Source of the DNA: Bradyrhizobium diazoefficiens
GTDB taxonomy: Bacteria; Pseudomonadota; Alphaproteobacteria; Rhizobiales; Xanthobacteraceae
Direction of reading: 5' to 3'
Length of the DNA: 64,000 nt
NCBI RefSeq assembly: GCF_016616235.1
Contig: NZ_CP067100.1
Location: 5,205,001 to 5,269,000 of the forward strand
Shown here: one piece after another, positions 52,812 through 61,626 of the stretch
Numbering within the stretch: the stretch's first letter is position 1
Layout of the letters: every line of letters starts with the position of its first letter
Translations under genes and position numbers: made by a program
The notes under the pieces: model-generated
Databases searched by the model: none
Told to the model about the DNA's origin: nothing
The model's input: only the letters and a program-made list of their open reading frames with translations

Positions 52812-53797
52812 GCCGCGACGGCTCCCTTGGCTGCATAGTGACAGGCCGCGATGTGGCGCGGCCCCTTCTCTTCGAGCCCCGGCGCATATTGCCGGCAGAG
52901 ATCGGTCGCGAGCGCACAGCGCCCTGCGAAGACGCAGCCGGCGATCGGCTTGCGCAGATCAGGCACTTGCCCGGGAATTTCGGCGAGCCGCCGCGCGGTG
53001 CCGGTCAGCGAGGAACCGAGCCGCGGCACCGCGCCGAGCAGGCCTTGCGTATAGGGATGGCGCGGGGAGCGGAACAGCTCGGCCACCGGCGCCTCCTCGA
53101 CCTTGCGGCCGGCATACATCACCATGACGCGTTCGGCGATCTCGGCGACGACGCCGAGATCGTGGGTGATCAGGATGATCGCCGCGCCGACCCGGCGCTT
53201 GAGATCCAGCATCAACTTCAGGATCTGCGCCTGGATGGTGACGTCGAGTGCGGTGGTCGGCTCGTCAGCAATGAGAAGCTTCGGGTTGCAGGCCAGCGCA
53301 ATCGCGATCATGACGCGCTGGCGCATGCCGCCGGAGAGCTGATGCGGATATTCACGCACGCGCCGCTTCGGCTCGGGAATGCCGACCAGAGTCAGCATCT
53401 CGATCGCGTGCGCCTCGGCAGCCTGCTTGTCGAGGCCCTGATGGATCATCAAGGTCTCGCGGATCTGACGGCCGACGGTGAGGACCGGATTGAGGCTTGT
53501 CATCGGCTCCTGGAAGATCATCGAGATGTCGTTGCCGCGGATGGCGCGCATCTCGCGATCGGACAGCTTGAGCAGGTCCTTGCCGGCAAAACGGATGGCG
53601 CCGGCGATCCTGCCCGGCGGCTCCGGAATCAGCCGCATCAGCGACATCGACGTCACCGACTTGCCGCAGCCGGACTCGCCGACGATCGCCAGCGTCTCGC
53701 CCTCATTGACGTGGAAGGACACCCCGTCCACCGCGCGGTTGATGCCGCCGGGGGTGCGGAAGTGGGTCTGCAAGTTCTGGACTTCGAGCAACGCCAT
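52808..53797 (-). CDS. Peptide/nickel-type ABC transporter ATPase, OppD/DppD-like
   Basis: A 329-residue ATPase. It begins [11 protein letters not shown], the usual opening, with Walker [10 protein letters not shown] (about residues 40-48), signature [15 protein letters not shown], Walker [13 protein letters not shown], and the family extension [15 protein letters not shown] with cysteines. I chose ATG 53797, where conserved sequence starts. Together with the following gene it drives import through the DppB/DppC permeases. Confidence 0.93.
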   Translation of the reverse strand: MALLEVQNLQTHFRTPGGINRAVDGVSFHVNEGETLAIVGESGCGKSVTSMSLMRLIPEPPGRIAGAIRFAGKDLLKLSDREMRAIRGNDISMIFQEPMTSLNPVLTVGRQIRETLMIHQGLDKQAAEAHAIEMLTLVGIPEPKRRVREYPHQLSGGMRQRVMIAIALACNPKLLIADEPTTALDVTIQAQILKLMLDLKRRVGAAIILITHDLGVVAEIAERVMVMYAGRKVEEAPVAELFRSPRHPYTQGLLGAVPRLGSSLTGTARRLAEIPGQVPDLRKPIAGCVFAGRCALATDLCRQYAPGLEEKGPRHIAACHYAAKGAVAA

Positions 53798-53831
53798 CGC
53801 GATCAGCCTTGGAAGATCAGCCTTGGGACAT

Positions 53832-54755
53832 CTAAAGACGCTTGGCCATGCGCGGGTCGAGCGCATCGCGAAGGCCGTCGCCGAGCAGATTCACGGCGAG
53901 CACGGTGACGGAGAGGAACGCTGCCGGGAAGAACACGATGTAGGGCTTGACCTGCCACAGCGCGCGGCCCTCGGCCATGATGTTGCCCCAGGACGGAATG
54001 GTGGGCGGCGTGCCGGCGCCGATGAAGGACAGGATCGCCTCGGTGATCATGGCGCTGGCGCAGATATAGGTCGCCTGCACCAGCATGGGCGCGAGCGTGT
54101 TGGGCAGGATGTGGCGCAGGATGATCATCGGCGTGCGCGTGCCGCACGCAATCGCGGCATCCACATAGGGCTGCTCGCGCAGCGACAGCACGACGCTGCG
54201 CACAAGGCGCGAGACGCGCGGGATCTCGGCGATGGTGATGGCCAGGATGACGTTGCCGACGCTGCCGCGCGTCAGCGCCATCAGCGCGATTGCCAGCAGG
54301 ATCGGCGGGATCGACATCAATCCGTCCATGAAGCGCATCAGGATGCCGTCGGCCCACCGGATGAAGCCGGAGACCATGCCGATGGCGAGCCCCGCCGCGG
54401 ATGCGAGTATGGCAACCGACAGTCCGACCGTGAGCGAGACCCGCGCGCCGAACAGCACGCGCGAGTAGATGTCGCGGCCCAGCACGTCGGTGCCGAACCA
54501 GTAAAGCGCGGACGGCGCGCGGGTGCGCTTGGCGGGCGCGAGTGCCGTCGGATCGACCGTCCAGAGATACGGCGCAAAGATCGCGATCAGGACCAGCGTC
54601 AGCAGCAGCGCGCCGCCAATCGCAACGGTGGGATGGCCGCGCAAGAAGCCGACGAAGCCACGCCGGATCGTGACCGGCCGCAGGATCTCAGGCAGTTGCG
54701 GCGCGAGCACGAGGCCGGCCGGCAGCACTTGCGGATTGACGGTCGTGTCGGTCAA
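53832..54755 (-). CDS. Peptide-type ABC transporter permease, DppC-like
   Basis: A 307-residue permease. An N-terminal cytoplasmic part of about 45 residues is followed by a first hydrophobic segment near residues 47-66 ([20 protein letters not shown]), then [21 protein letters not shown], a DppC hallmark, and the coupling loop [21 protein letters not shown] chose TTG 54755, which overlaps the preceding stop (TTGA), the only start consistent with the family length. Confidence 0.9.
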   Translation of the reverse strand: MTDTTVNPQVLPAGLVLAPQLPEILRPVTIRRGFVGFLRGHPTVAIGGALLLTLVLIAIFAPYLWTVDPTALAPAKRTRAPSALYWFGTDVLGRDIYSRVLFGARVSLTVGLSVAILASAAGLAIGMVSGFIRWADGILMRFMDGLMSIPPILLAIALMALTRGSVGNVILAITIAEIPRVSRLVRSVVLSLREQPYVDAAIACGTRTPMIILRHILPNTLAPMLVQATYICASAMITEAILSFIGAGTPPTIPSWGNIMAEGRALWQVKPYIVFFPAAFLSVTVLAVNLLGDGLRDALDPRMAKRL

Positions 54756-55693
54756 TAGCGGATCCTCGGGTCGACGAGCGTATAAATGACGTCGATCATC
54801 AGGTTGACGAGGACGTAGACGAAGCTGAACAGCAGCACGATGCCCTGGATCACCGGATAGTCGCGGCGCAGGATCGCGTCGATGGTGAGCCGGCCAAGGC
54901 CGGGGATCGCGAACACGCTTTCCGTGACGACCGCGCCGCCGATCAAGAGCGCGATGCCGATCCCGATCACGGTCACGATCGGCACCGCCGCGTTCTTCAG
55001 CGCATGGATGAACAGGATGCCGCCCTGCCCGAGGCCTTTTGCGCGCGCGGTGCGGATGTAATCCTGCTGCAAGACTTCGAGCATGGCCGCGCGGGTGATG
55101 CGCGCGACCAGCGCGATATAGACGCAGCCGAGCGCGACCGACGGCAGGATCAAATTCTCCAGCCACGGCCAGAACCCTTGGTTAAGCGGCGTGTAACCCT
55201 GCACCGGCAGCCATTCGAGCTCCAGCGCGAAAATGTAGGCGAGCATGTAGCCGACCACGAAGACCGGCAGCGAGAATCCGAACACGGCGAAGGCCATGAT
55301 GGCGCGGTCGATCAGGCTGCCAGCCTTCCACGCCGCCACGACACCGAGCGGCACCGCGACCACGATGGTGAGCAGCAGCGTGACCATCATCAGCGACAGC
55401 GTCGGTCCGAGCCGCTGCCCGATCATGGCCGAGACCGGCAGATTGGTGAAGATCGAGGTGCCCAAATCACCGTGCAGGATGCGCCAGACCCAGCTTCCGA
55501 ACTGGATCAGGAACGGACGGTCGAGGCCGAGGCTCTGGCGGATGCGCTCCACATCCTCCGGGCTCGCCTGGTCGCCCGCGATCACCACCGCGGGATCACC
55601 CGGGGCGATGTAGAGCAGGCTGAACACGAACAGCGCGACAATCGCCATCACCGGCAAGGTCGCGACGATGCGCCGGAGGATAAAGGACAGCAT
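54752..55693 (-). CDS. Peptide-type ABC transporter permease, DppB-like
   Basis: A 313-residue permease with six hydrophobic segments. The opening [23 protein letters not shown], then [13 protein letters not shown] in the loop, and the coupling motif [18 protein letters not shown] are typical of DppB. It forms a heterodimer with the DppC-like protein encoded next. It follows the receptor gene by 17 bp. Confidence 0.93.
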   Translation of the reverse strand: MLSFILRRIVATLPVMAIVALFVFSLLYIAPGDPAVVIAGDQASPEDVERIRQSLGLDRPFLIQFGSWVWRILHGDLGTSIFTNLPVSAMIGQRLGPTLSLMMVTLLLTIVVAVPLGVVAAWKAGSLIDRAIMAFAVFGFSLPVFVVGYMLAYIFALELEWLPVQGYTPLNQGFWPWLENLILPSVALGCVYIALVARITRAAMLEVLQQDYIRTARAKGLGQGGILFIHALKNAAVPIVTVIGIGIALLIGGAVVTESVFAIPGLGRLTIDAILRRDYPVIQGIVLLFSFVYVLVNLMIDVIYTLVDPRIRY

Positions 55694-55710
55694 CTGGCTC
55701 TACCGCACCG

Positions 55711-57312
55711 TCACGCGGACTTCGACACGCCCCAGAAGAACGGCAATGGTCCCTTGGCGATGCCGGAGACATTCTTGCGCCAGGCCGTGTAGGTCAGGAA
55801 GAAGCCGGTCGGCGCGTAGACGACGTCGTCGAGCGCCGCCTTGTTGACCCGTCCGATTGCGGCCTTCTCCTCGTCGAGGCTCTTGGCCTCGAACCAGGCG
55901 GTAATCTCCTTCTCGGTGTTCGGGCTGTTGGGCCAGCCGAACCACGCCTTGTCGCCATTGGCGCGGATGGCGGTGTAGGCAGCCGGCGTGATGCAATCGG
56001 CGCCGGCATGCCAGCTGTGGAACATGTTCCAGCCGCCCTGCCCCGGCGGCGTCTTGGCGGCGCGGCGGGAGCCGACCGTGCCCCAATCGGTGGCAACGAA
56101 ATCGACATTCATGCCGAGCTGCTTGAGCAGGTCCGCCGTGACGTCGCCTTGCGCCTTGGTGATCGGCTGATCCTGCGCGACGAGGCAGGTCACCGGCTGG
56201 CCGGAATAGCCGCTCTCGGCGAGCAGCTTCTTGGCAGCATCGAGATCGCGCTTGCCCTTGAGGATCTCGCCGCCCAATTCGCTGTAGAGCGGCGTATCAG
56301 GCGTGAAGAAGCCGGGCAGCGGCTTCCACAGCTTGTCGTCGTCACCGACGATCGCGCGCATGTAATCTTCCTGGCTCAGCGCCATCAGCACCGCGCGCCG
56401 CGCCCGCACGTCGTTGAACGGCGCGAACAGATGGTTCATGCGGAACGAGCCGATATTGCCGAGGGGATCGCCGATATCGACGCTGATGTTCTTGTTCTTC
56501 TTCAGCACGGGGACGAGATCGGCGATCGGGTTCTCCCACCAGTCAACCTCGCCGTTCTGCAAGGCCGCGGCCGCGGTGGCGGGATCCGGCATCACCAGCC
56601 ACTCGACGCGATCGACCAGGATCTGCTTGCCGCCGGCGAGCCACGACGCCTTCTCCTGCCGCGGCACGTAATCGGCGAACTTCTCGAACACAGACTTGGC
56701 GCCGGGCACCCATTCGCTCTTGGCGAACTTCATCGGCCCCGAGCCGACATATTCGGTGATCTGCTTGAACGGATCGGTCTTGGCGATGCGCTCGGGCATG
56801 ATGAAGGAGCACGGCGCGTTGTTCTTGGCGAGCGCGTAGAGCATTTTCGGGAAGGGCTGCTTCAGGACCCATTTGAAGGTGCGGTCGTCGACCGCGGTCA
56901 ATTCCTGCTGGATCGCGATGATCATCAGGCCCATCGGATCGCGCGCGGCCCAGCGCGAAAGGCTTGCGACGACATCCTTGCTCAGCACCGGCTCGCCGTC
57001 ATGGAATTTGAGGCCCGGGCGCAATTTGAAGGTCCAGATCTTGCCGTCGTCGCTGGTCTCCTCGGACTCGATCATCTGGCGCTGCGGCTGAAGCTGCGCG
57101 TCGATGCCGTAGAGCGTATCCCAGACCAGCGCGGCGGCATTGCGCACGACATATTGCGTGCCCCAGATCGGATCGAAATTCGCGAGATTGGCCTGCGGTA
57201 CGAAGCGGAGGGTGCGGGCTGCTGCGCCTTGGGCGATCGCCGGAGCCGAGAGGCCGGTCAATGCCAGACCGCCCGCGCCGGCCAGTCCCTTCAATACGGT
57301 CCTGCGATCCAT
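55711..57312 (-). CDS. Peptide-type ABC transporter substrate-binding protein (family 5), Tat signal
   Basis: A 533-residue receptor. The signal DRRTVLKGLAGAGG followed by a hydrophobic stretch ending SAPAIAQG carries the twin arginine motif, so it is probably exported folded by the Tat system. FDPIWGTQYVVRNAAALVWDTLYGI and LRPGLKFHDGEPV are family 5 hallmarks. The ligand may be a peptide or an amino-acid derivative; the N-carbamoyl hydrolase gene just upstream (133 bp) points to a carbamoylated or amide-bearing compound. Confidence 0.92.
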   Translation of the reverse strand: MDRRTVLKGLAGAGGLALTGLSAPAIAQGAAARTLRFVPQANLANFDPIWGTQYVVRNAAALVWDTLYGIDAQLQPQRQMIESEETSDDGKIWTFKLRPGLKFHDGEPVLSKDVVASLSRWAARDPMGLMIIAIQQELTAVDDRTFKWVLKQPFPKMLYALAKNNAPCSFIMPERIAKTDPFKQITEYVGSGPMKFAKSEWVPGAKSVFEKFADYVPRQEKASWLAGGKQILVDRVEWLVMPDPATAAAALQNGEVDWWENPIADLVPVLKKNKNISVDIGDPLGNIGSFRMNHLFAPFNDVRARRAVLMALSQEDYMRAIVGDDDKLWKPLPGFFTPDTPLYSELGGEILKGKRDLDAAKKLLAESGYSGQPVTCLVAQDQPITKAQGDVTADLLKQLGMNVDFVATDWGTVGSRRAAKTPPGQGGWNMFHSWHAGADCITPAAYTAIRANGDKAWFGWPNSPNTEKEITAWFEAKSLDEEKAAIGRVNKAALDDVVYAPTGFFLTYTAWRKNVSGIAKGPLPFFWGVSKSA

Positions 57313-57445
57313 GACGTCCTCCCGCTAATGCCGTGATGCCAGGTTTTCGTTGGCCAAGGGCAAGTGAAACCGAGCCCATTTGCAAGCAAATGGTATGCCA
57401 CTATCCCGGCCTTCGCCAGCGGGATCTCACGGGAAGACCGGGGCG

Positions 57446-58378
57446 TCACTTCTCCGGTGGCGGCACCGCGCCGGTCTGGCTGGTGATCAGACCGTAATGC
57501 TCGATGCGGCGGTGCTGCGCGAAATTGAAGATGGTGGTCTTGCCAAAGCTCGTGGCATCGAGATCGCAGCGGTGGACAAGGAGCTCGTCGCCTTCGGTTT
57601 TGGCCTCGGCGACGATCTCGCCGTCGGGATCGACGATGAGACTGCCGCCAAACAGGGCGTGACCGTCCTCGACGCCGGCCTTGGCCACCGCGACCACCCA
57701 GGTCGCATTCTGATAAGCGCCGGCCTGCACGGAGAGGCGGTTGTGAAACATGCGCTTCTCGATGCCCTCCTCGCGTCGCTCCGCGTTCTCCGAGGGCGTA
57801 TTGTAGCCGATCAGCACCATCTCGACGCCTTGCAAGCCCATGACGCGATAGGTCTCGGGCCAGCGGCGATCGTTGCAGATGGCCATGCCAATGATGCCGC
57901 CCAGTTCGCGCCAGACGTTGAAACCGAGATCGCCCGGCTCGAAATAGCGCTTCTCCAGATGCTGGTGCGACCGATTGGTGTCGTAGTCCGCATGGCCCGG
58001 CAAATGGACCTTGCGATATTTGCCAACAATCTTGCCGGACTTGTCGGTCAGGATCGCCGTGTTGAAGTGATGGCCGTCGGGTGTCAGCTCGGCATAGCCA
58101 AAATTCATCGCGATCCGATGCTGCGCCGCACGTTCGAACAGCGGCCTCGTCGCAACATTCGGCATTTCGCGTTCGAACCAGCCGTCGAACTCGGCCCGGT
58201 CCTCGACGTACCAGCGCGGGAAGAACGTGGTCAGCGCCAGCTCCGGATAGACGATGAGGTCGGCGCCTCTGGCGCTGGCCTCATCCATCAGCGCGATCAT
58301 GCGCTTGACCACGACCTCGCGGCTGTCGGCTTTCTGGATCGGGCCCATCTGGGCGGCAGCAACGTTAACGATACGCAT
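57446..58378 (-). CDS. Carbon-nitrogen hydrolase, N-carbamoyl-D-amino acid hydrolase-like
   Basis: A 310-residue nitrilase-superfamily enzyme. The catalytic triad is visible: Glu in LIVYPELALTTF, Lys in YRKVHLPG and Cys in AICNDRRWPETY, and the last form is characteristic of N-carbamoyl-D-amino acid amidohydrolases. These split N-carbamoyl amino acids into amino acid, CO2 and ammonia. It heads the operon with the peptide-type importer. N-carbamoylputrescine and omega-amidase types are less likely because of the RRWPE motif. Confidence 0.9.
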   Translation of the reverse strand: MRIVNVAAAQMGPIQKADSREVVVKRMIALMDEASARGADLIVYPELALTTFFPRWYVEDRAEFDGWFEREMPNVATRPLFERAAQHRIAMNFGYAELTPDGHHFNTAILTDKSGKIVGKYRKVHLPGHADYDTNRSHQHLEKRYFEPGDLGFNVWRELGGIIGMAICNDRRWPETYRVMGLQGVEMVLIGYNTPSENAERREEGIEKRMFHNRLSVQAGAYQNATWVVAVAKAGVEDGHALFGGSLIVDPDGEIVAEAKTEGDELLVHRCDLDATSFGKTTIFNFAQHRRIEHYGLITSQTGAVPPPEK

Positions 58379-58554
58379 TGGCGACTTTCCGGATTTCTTG
58401 ACGAGGCTGGGGATCGCAAGCTCAAGGGCCTACCGGCGCGCGCAGCATAACGCAGTCTCGCGCCGTTTCCACCCAAGCAGCTTTCATGCCGTTCGCCCCT
58501 ACTCGGTATCCCTCGGTTCGAACCTTTGGCGTTGTTCCGGCGCGGCACTGTGCC

Positions 58555-58597
58555 CGCAAAATAAAGAAAGGCGCGTCACGGCCTGCCGTGACGCGCC
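58555..58597 (-). terminator. Rho-independent terminator of the aldehyde dehydrogenase gene
   Basis: GGCGCGTCACGG (58570-58581) pairs perfectly with CCGTGACGCGCC (58586-58597), a 12-bp stem with a 4-base loop. On the minus strand it is followed by TTTCTTTATTTT. It lies 25 bases beyond the stop of the aldehyde dehydrogenase gene. Confidence 0.85.
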
Positions 58598-58621
58598 CTG
58601 CTAAGGACATCGCGCGCGGTT

Positions 58622-60055
58622 TTATGCGCTCGCCTGCGTGACGAACTTGGTGTTGAGGTACCCCTCGATCGCCTCGAGGCCGCCTTCGGAGCCGTAGCCG
58701 GAATCCTTGACGCCGCCGAACGGCACTTCCGGCAGCGCGAGGCCGTGATGGTTGATGGAGACCATGCCGCTCTCGATGTCGGCGCCGATCGCCTGCATCG
58801 TCTTGGTCGAGGTGGTGTAGGCATAGGCCGCAAGCCCGTAAGGCAGACGGTTTGCTTCCGCCACGACTTCATCGTAGCTGCGGAATGCGGTGATTGGCGC
58901 CAAGGGGCCGAACGGCTCCTCGTTCATGATGCGGGCATCGCGCGGCACGTCGGTCAGCACCGTCGGCTCGAAGAAGAAGCCCTCATTGCCGATACGCTTG
59001 CCGCCAGCCTGGATCTTGGCGCCGCGCTGAACCGCGTCGGAGACGAAGCCTTCCATGGCATCGACGCGTCGCGGGTTCGCCAGCGGGCCCATGCGGGTAT
59101 CCTTGTCGAGACCGTTGCCGACCTTGAGGCTCTTGGCTGCGGCGACGAACTTGTCGACGAAGGGCTGGTAGACGCTTTCATGCACCAGGAAGCGCGTCGG
59201 CGAGACGCAGACCTGGCCGGCGTTACGGAACTTGTTGGCGGAGAGGATCTTTGCGGCGTTGTCGAGATCGGCGTCCGCGAACACGATCGCCGGCGCATGG
59301 CCGCCGAGCTCCATGGTGACGCGCTTCATGTGCAGGCCGGCGAGCGCGGCCAGGTGCTTGCCCACCGCGGTCGAGCCCGTAAAACTGATCTTGCGGATGA
59401 TCGGATGCGGAATGAGATATTCCGACACTTCCGACGGCACGCCGAACACCAGCTGGACGACGCCGGGCGGAATGCCGGCGTCGGCATAGGCCCGAACCAG
59501 CTCCATGCAGCTTGCAGGCGTCTCCTCCGGACCCTTGACGATGATCGAGCAGCCGGCGGCGAGCGCGGCCGAGATCTTGCGCACGGCCTGGTTGATCGGG
59601 AAATTCCAGGGCGTGAAGGCCGCGACCGGGCCAACCGGCTCCTTGGTCACGAGCTGGGTGACGTTGCCCATCCGCGGCGGCACGATGCGGCCATAGGCGC
59701 GGCGGGCTTCTTCGGAGAACCAGTCGATGAGGTCGCCGGCGAGCATGGTCTCGCCTTGCGCTTCGACGACCGGCTTGCCCTGCTCCATGGTCATCACGGG
59801 CGCGATCTCGGCGGCGCGGGAGCGGATGATGTCCGCAGCCTTGCGCATCAGCTTGTAGCGGTCGAATGGCGAGGTCTTGCGCCAGACCTCAAAGCCGGCC
59901 CTCGCGGCCTCCAGCGCACGATCGAGGTCCGCCTTTGAGGCATGCGGGGTCCTGCCGATCGGCTGGCCGGTGGCGGGATTGAGGATGTCCTCCGACTTGC
60001 CGGAGCTGCCGTCGGTCCACTCGCCGGCGATGAACATCTGAACTTTCGGATACAT
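58622..60055 (-). CDS. NAD(P)-dependent aldehyde dehydrogenase, succinate-semialdehyde dehydrogenase-like
   Basis: A 477-residue aldehyde dehydrogenase. Motifs: [20 protein letters not shown], the catalytic Glu in [13 protein letters not shown], and the catalytic Cys in [24 protein letters not shown] near the C-terminus. The pattern is closest to GabD-like succinate-semialdehyde dehydrogenases that oxidise semialdehydes to acids. I chose ATG 60055, which begins [13 protein letters not shown], the usual opening. It is a single transcription unit with a strong terminator behind it. Confidence 0.9.
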   Translation of the reverse strand: MYPKVQMFIAGEWTDGSSGKSEDILNPATGQPIGRTPHASKADLDRALEAARAGFEVWRKTSPFDRYKLMRKAADIIRSRAAEIAPVMTMEQGKPVVEAQGETMLAGDLIDWFSEEARRAYGRIVPPRMGNVTQLVTKEPVGPVAAFTPWNFPINQAVRKISAALAAGCSIIVKGPEETPASCMELVRAYADAGIPPGVVQLVFGVPSEVSEYLIPHPIIRKISFTGSTAVGKHLAALAGLHMKRVTMELGGHAPAIVFADADLDNAAKILSANKFRNAGQVCVSPTRFLVHESVYQPFVDKFVAAAKSLKVGNGLDKDTRMGPLANPRRVDAMEGFVSDAVQRGAKIQAGGKRIGNEGFFFEPTVLTDVPRDARIMNEEPFGPLAPITAFRSYDEVVAEANRLPYGLAAYAYTTSTKTMQAIGADIESGMVSINHHGLALPEVPFGGVKDSGYGSEGGLEAIEGYLNTKFVTQASA

Positions 60056-60198
60056 CCGTGGCTCTCCTGCGTGATTTCGGCGGCATGGGCATTGCCGCCT
60101 GCCCAATAAGTGGGCGCAGAGCTACACCGAAAGGCAGCCCGCGAGAAGGGATCAATCGGCATTGCACATGCGTTTCGGCCGAGGCCTCGCTCCATCGC

Positions 60199-61614
60199 TC
60201 AGGCCGAGAACGAGAGCCGCAAGCGGCGCCAGCCGATCACGATACCCGTGATGGAGAATACCAGCCCCAGCGTGCAGAGCCCGACGATCAGGACATCCCG
60301 CCATAACGGGTGCGCCAGGAGGATCGGAAAGTCCAGCGTGTGGAGCGCGCTGTAGAACCAGCGATAGGCCCGCCGGGAAGCGTCAAGCCTTTGCAGCACG
60401 CGCCCATCGGCACCGTCTATGTCGAACCAGAGTTCGCCGCAGCGCGCGCGGTACACGGGCGCACCGGGGACGCTGGATCGCGCGGGGTAATCGTCATTGC
60501 CGGCAAGGACGGACGGCGTGTCGCACCCGGACGCGAGACGCGTCACCAAGCCCTGAAGATCTTGCGCGCCAAGATATTCCTGCGTACCGCCACCGGCCCT
60601 GGCCAACGACTGTTGACCGAGCCCCGTCCTTTCGCGACGGTAGACGCGGCCGTCGAAGGCGAACCATTCGATTTCTCGGGCCGAGGGGGATATCGGGTCC
60701 AACGACGGTGCCGCCCGCCAGTCCGGCGACGCATCCACCATGCCGGCCTCGGCCGCGCTCAACTGCCCGCGCGAAAACAACCGGCCATGATCCATCGAGA
60801 GCCAGCCGCTGAAAGTCCAGCTCAGCACGAAAACGGTCACGACGAGTCCGATGATGTGATGCAGGGCGTGCCAGCCGCGATAGGGCGAGCCGACGAACCG
60901 CCCTCGTTGCCTGATCCGAACAACGCCAAGCACCGCGCCCAGCAGAGCTGCGATCGAGGCCAGCAGCGACAGCGTCCAGACCAGGCGATCCCACAGCGCC
61001 CAGTTGCTTCTGAGAACCGTCGGATAAATCCAGTGCAGCACGCTGCCGGCGAGGTTCCAGCCACGTTCTCTACGCGTCGTATCCAAGACGATCTCACCGG
61101 TACGCGACGAGACGTAAACCTCCGTCCCGGCGGCGTCGCCGAGGGCGACGCGAAACAACGGCCGGTAGCGATCGAATCCGTTGGGCACGCTCCATTGGTC
61201 ATAGTCCGAGCGCGCGACAATCGCAGCCCGCGCGGCATCGATCCCGCGCTGGCGCGCATGCGCCTGAGCGGTGGCGAGCGCGACGTCCGCAGAGATCACC
61301 GCCGCGTCGCTTCCGCCGGAGGCGCGGACCGCGCCGACATGCGATGGCCCTGACACAATATAGACCGCTCCATCGCTCCGCTGGATCAGTCGCGCGCGCG
61401 TGGCATCCTCGATCCCGCTTGCGGCCACGGCATCGGCAACCGCGATCCTCACCTCCCCAGGCTCCACTGGCGTCAATCCGGCAAAACGCTCCGATTCCGT
61501 CAACGACGGAAACGGGACGAAGTGCATCACGATGCCGCTCGCGAACCACATCGCGAACAGCAGGCCAAACGCGATCCCGAGCCAGCGGTGCGTGAGGACG
61601 ATCGCGCCCATCAT
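60199..61614 (-). CDS. PepSY-domain membrane protein linked to siderophore uptake (PiuB-like)
   Basis: A 471-residue membrane protein with hydrophobic segments near residues 8-30, about 205-230, 245-270 and 435-460, and PepSY-type domains between (the stretches around TESERFAGLTPVEPGEVRIA and TGEIVLDTTRRERGWN). Members of this family reduce or release iron from siderophores in the periplasm or inner membrane. Its gene lies 12 bp behind the TonB receptor gene and is probably in the same transcript. The heme- or metal-binding histidines (LTHRWLG, HHIIG) fit an electron-carrying role. Confidence 0.88.
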   Translation of the reverse strand: MMGAIVLTHRWLGIAFGLLFAMWFASGIVMHFVPFPSLTESERFAGLTPVEPGEVRIAVADAVAASGIEDATRARLIQRSDGAVYIVSGPSHVGAVRASGGSDAAVISADVALATAQAHARQRGIDAARAAIVARSDYDQWSVPNGFDRYRPLFRVALGDAAGTEVYVSSRTGEIVLDTTRRERGWNLAGSVLHWIYPTVLRSNWALWDRLVWTLSLLASIAALLGAVLGVVRIRQRGRFVGSPYRGWHALHHIIGLVVTVFVLSWTFSGWLSMDHGRLFSRGQLSAAEAGMVDASPDWRAAPSLDPISPSAREIEWFAFDGRVYRRERTGLGQQSLARAGGGTQEYLGAQDLQGLVTRLASGCDTPSVLAGNDDYPARSSVPGAPVYRARCGELWFDIDGADGRVLQRLDASRRAYRWFYSALHTLDFPILLAHPLWRDVLIVGLCTLGLVFSITGIVIGWRRLRLSFSA

Positions 61615-61626
61615 GTGGTCAGCGCC